Shown one piece after another: positions 17,108 to 17,233 of a stretch of DNA of 17,233 bases (its first letter is position 1; each line of letters starts with the position of its first letter). Below the pieces are notes generated by a model that saw nothing but the letters and a program-made list of their open reading frames with translations, had not been told where the DNA came from and did no database searches. Location of the stretch: positions 1-17,233 of the forward strand of contig SWBL01000602.1 in NCBI GenBank assembly GCA_024195585.1, in the 5' to 3' direction. The position numbers were made by a program, and so were the translations under genes. This DNA is from Aureobasidium sp. EXF-3400. Lineage: Eukaryota; Ascomycota; Dothideomycetes; Dothideales; Saccotheciaceae.

Positions 17108-17233
17108 ATGCCCAATCCTACAGATAAGGTCCCGATCTCAGCGATATACGCACGAGCAAAAGCCATGGAGTTTAAGCCAGAAAATCAGGAGTTCTATGGA
17201 GCAACCACAGGCAAACACCTCCAAAAGATAGAC
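17108..17233 (+). CDS. 5' end of an open frame cut by the window edge
   Basis: From the ATG at 17108 the frame is open for 42 codons to the last base of the window. It begins MPNPTDKVPISAIYARAKAM and continues EFKPENQEFYGATTGKHLQK. The frame is open upstream to a TGA at 17018-17020, so an earlier non-ATG extension is possible but unneeded. The composition is strongly coding-like. Its position right after palindrome clusters and tandem repeats suggests the first ORF of a transposable element (for example a gag-like or ORF1 protein), but nothing in these 42 residues proves it. Confidence 0.45.
   Translation, partial: MPNPTDKVPISAIYARAKAMEFKPENQEFYGATTGKHLQKID

Noticed and set aside
1..17233. 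CRISPR arrays, operons, bacterial-type promoters or riboswitches
   Set aside because: None seen; the gene families and layout are those of a fungal nuclear genome.

Overview
The window looks like a gene-poor, decaying stretch of a filamentous ascomycete genome (Pezizomycotina, possibly Dothideomycetes). The evidence is protein family content: a fungal-style 3'-5' exonuclease ending in KALGPW, a fungal BTB/POZ protein, a C2H2 plus 3CxxC zinc-finger protein, a SET-domain relic and a small deaminase-fold protein. There are no operons and no ribosome binding sites. Exact taxonomy cannot be set from the sequence alone.

Layout. Positions 1-1358 hold no recognisable gene. At 1359-1866 lies a broken SET-domain gene whose NHSC core has been lost. 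Positions 1867-4052 appear empty. The clearest gene is the intact single-exon exonuclease at 4053-4928. A BTB/POZ gene follows at 5675-6666; its homology runs across four reading-frame segments, so it is a pseudogene or carries sequence errors. The zinc-finger gene is on the minus strand at 7027-7737 and contains an 87-bp internal tandem repeat that encodes successive C2H2 fingers. From 7738 to 11167 only one weak minus-strand open frame (9238-9837) stands out. A strong imperfect hairpin lies at 11168-11236. The deaminase-fold gene is on the minus strand at 11600-12235.

The right third (12.6-17.2 kb) is a patchwork of coding-like fragments on both strands, several broken by single stops or frame changes: a minus-strand relic (12664-13763), a plus-strand frame split by one TGA (14271-14786), a small plus-strand ORF (15238-15438), a minus-strand exon-like block (15697-15933), and Lys/Glu-rich plus-strand frames (15991-16697). 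Between them are an inverted repeat (14929-14990) followed by a tRNA-like A-box/B-box segment with a T-run (15011-15077). The right edge has clusters of the palindrome TGAGGCCTCA and a 21-bp tandem repeat just before an open frame that runs off the window, which may be the left end of a mobile element.

Working together. There is no demonstrable pathway. Three genes look intact (exonuclease, zinc finger, deaminase). All three belong to families that could act on nucleic acids, and they sit among decayed genes whose stop and missense changes are mostly consistent with C:G to T:A transitions. Whether this is coincidence, repeat-induced point mutation (RIP) or a functional association cannot be decided here.
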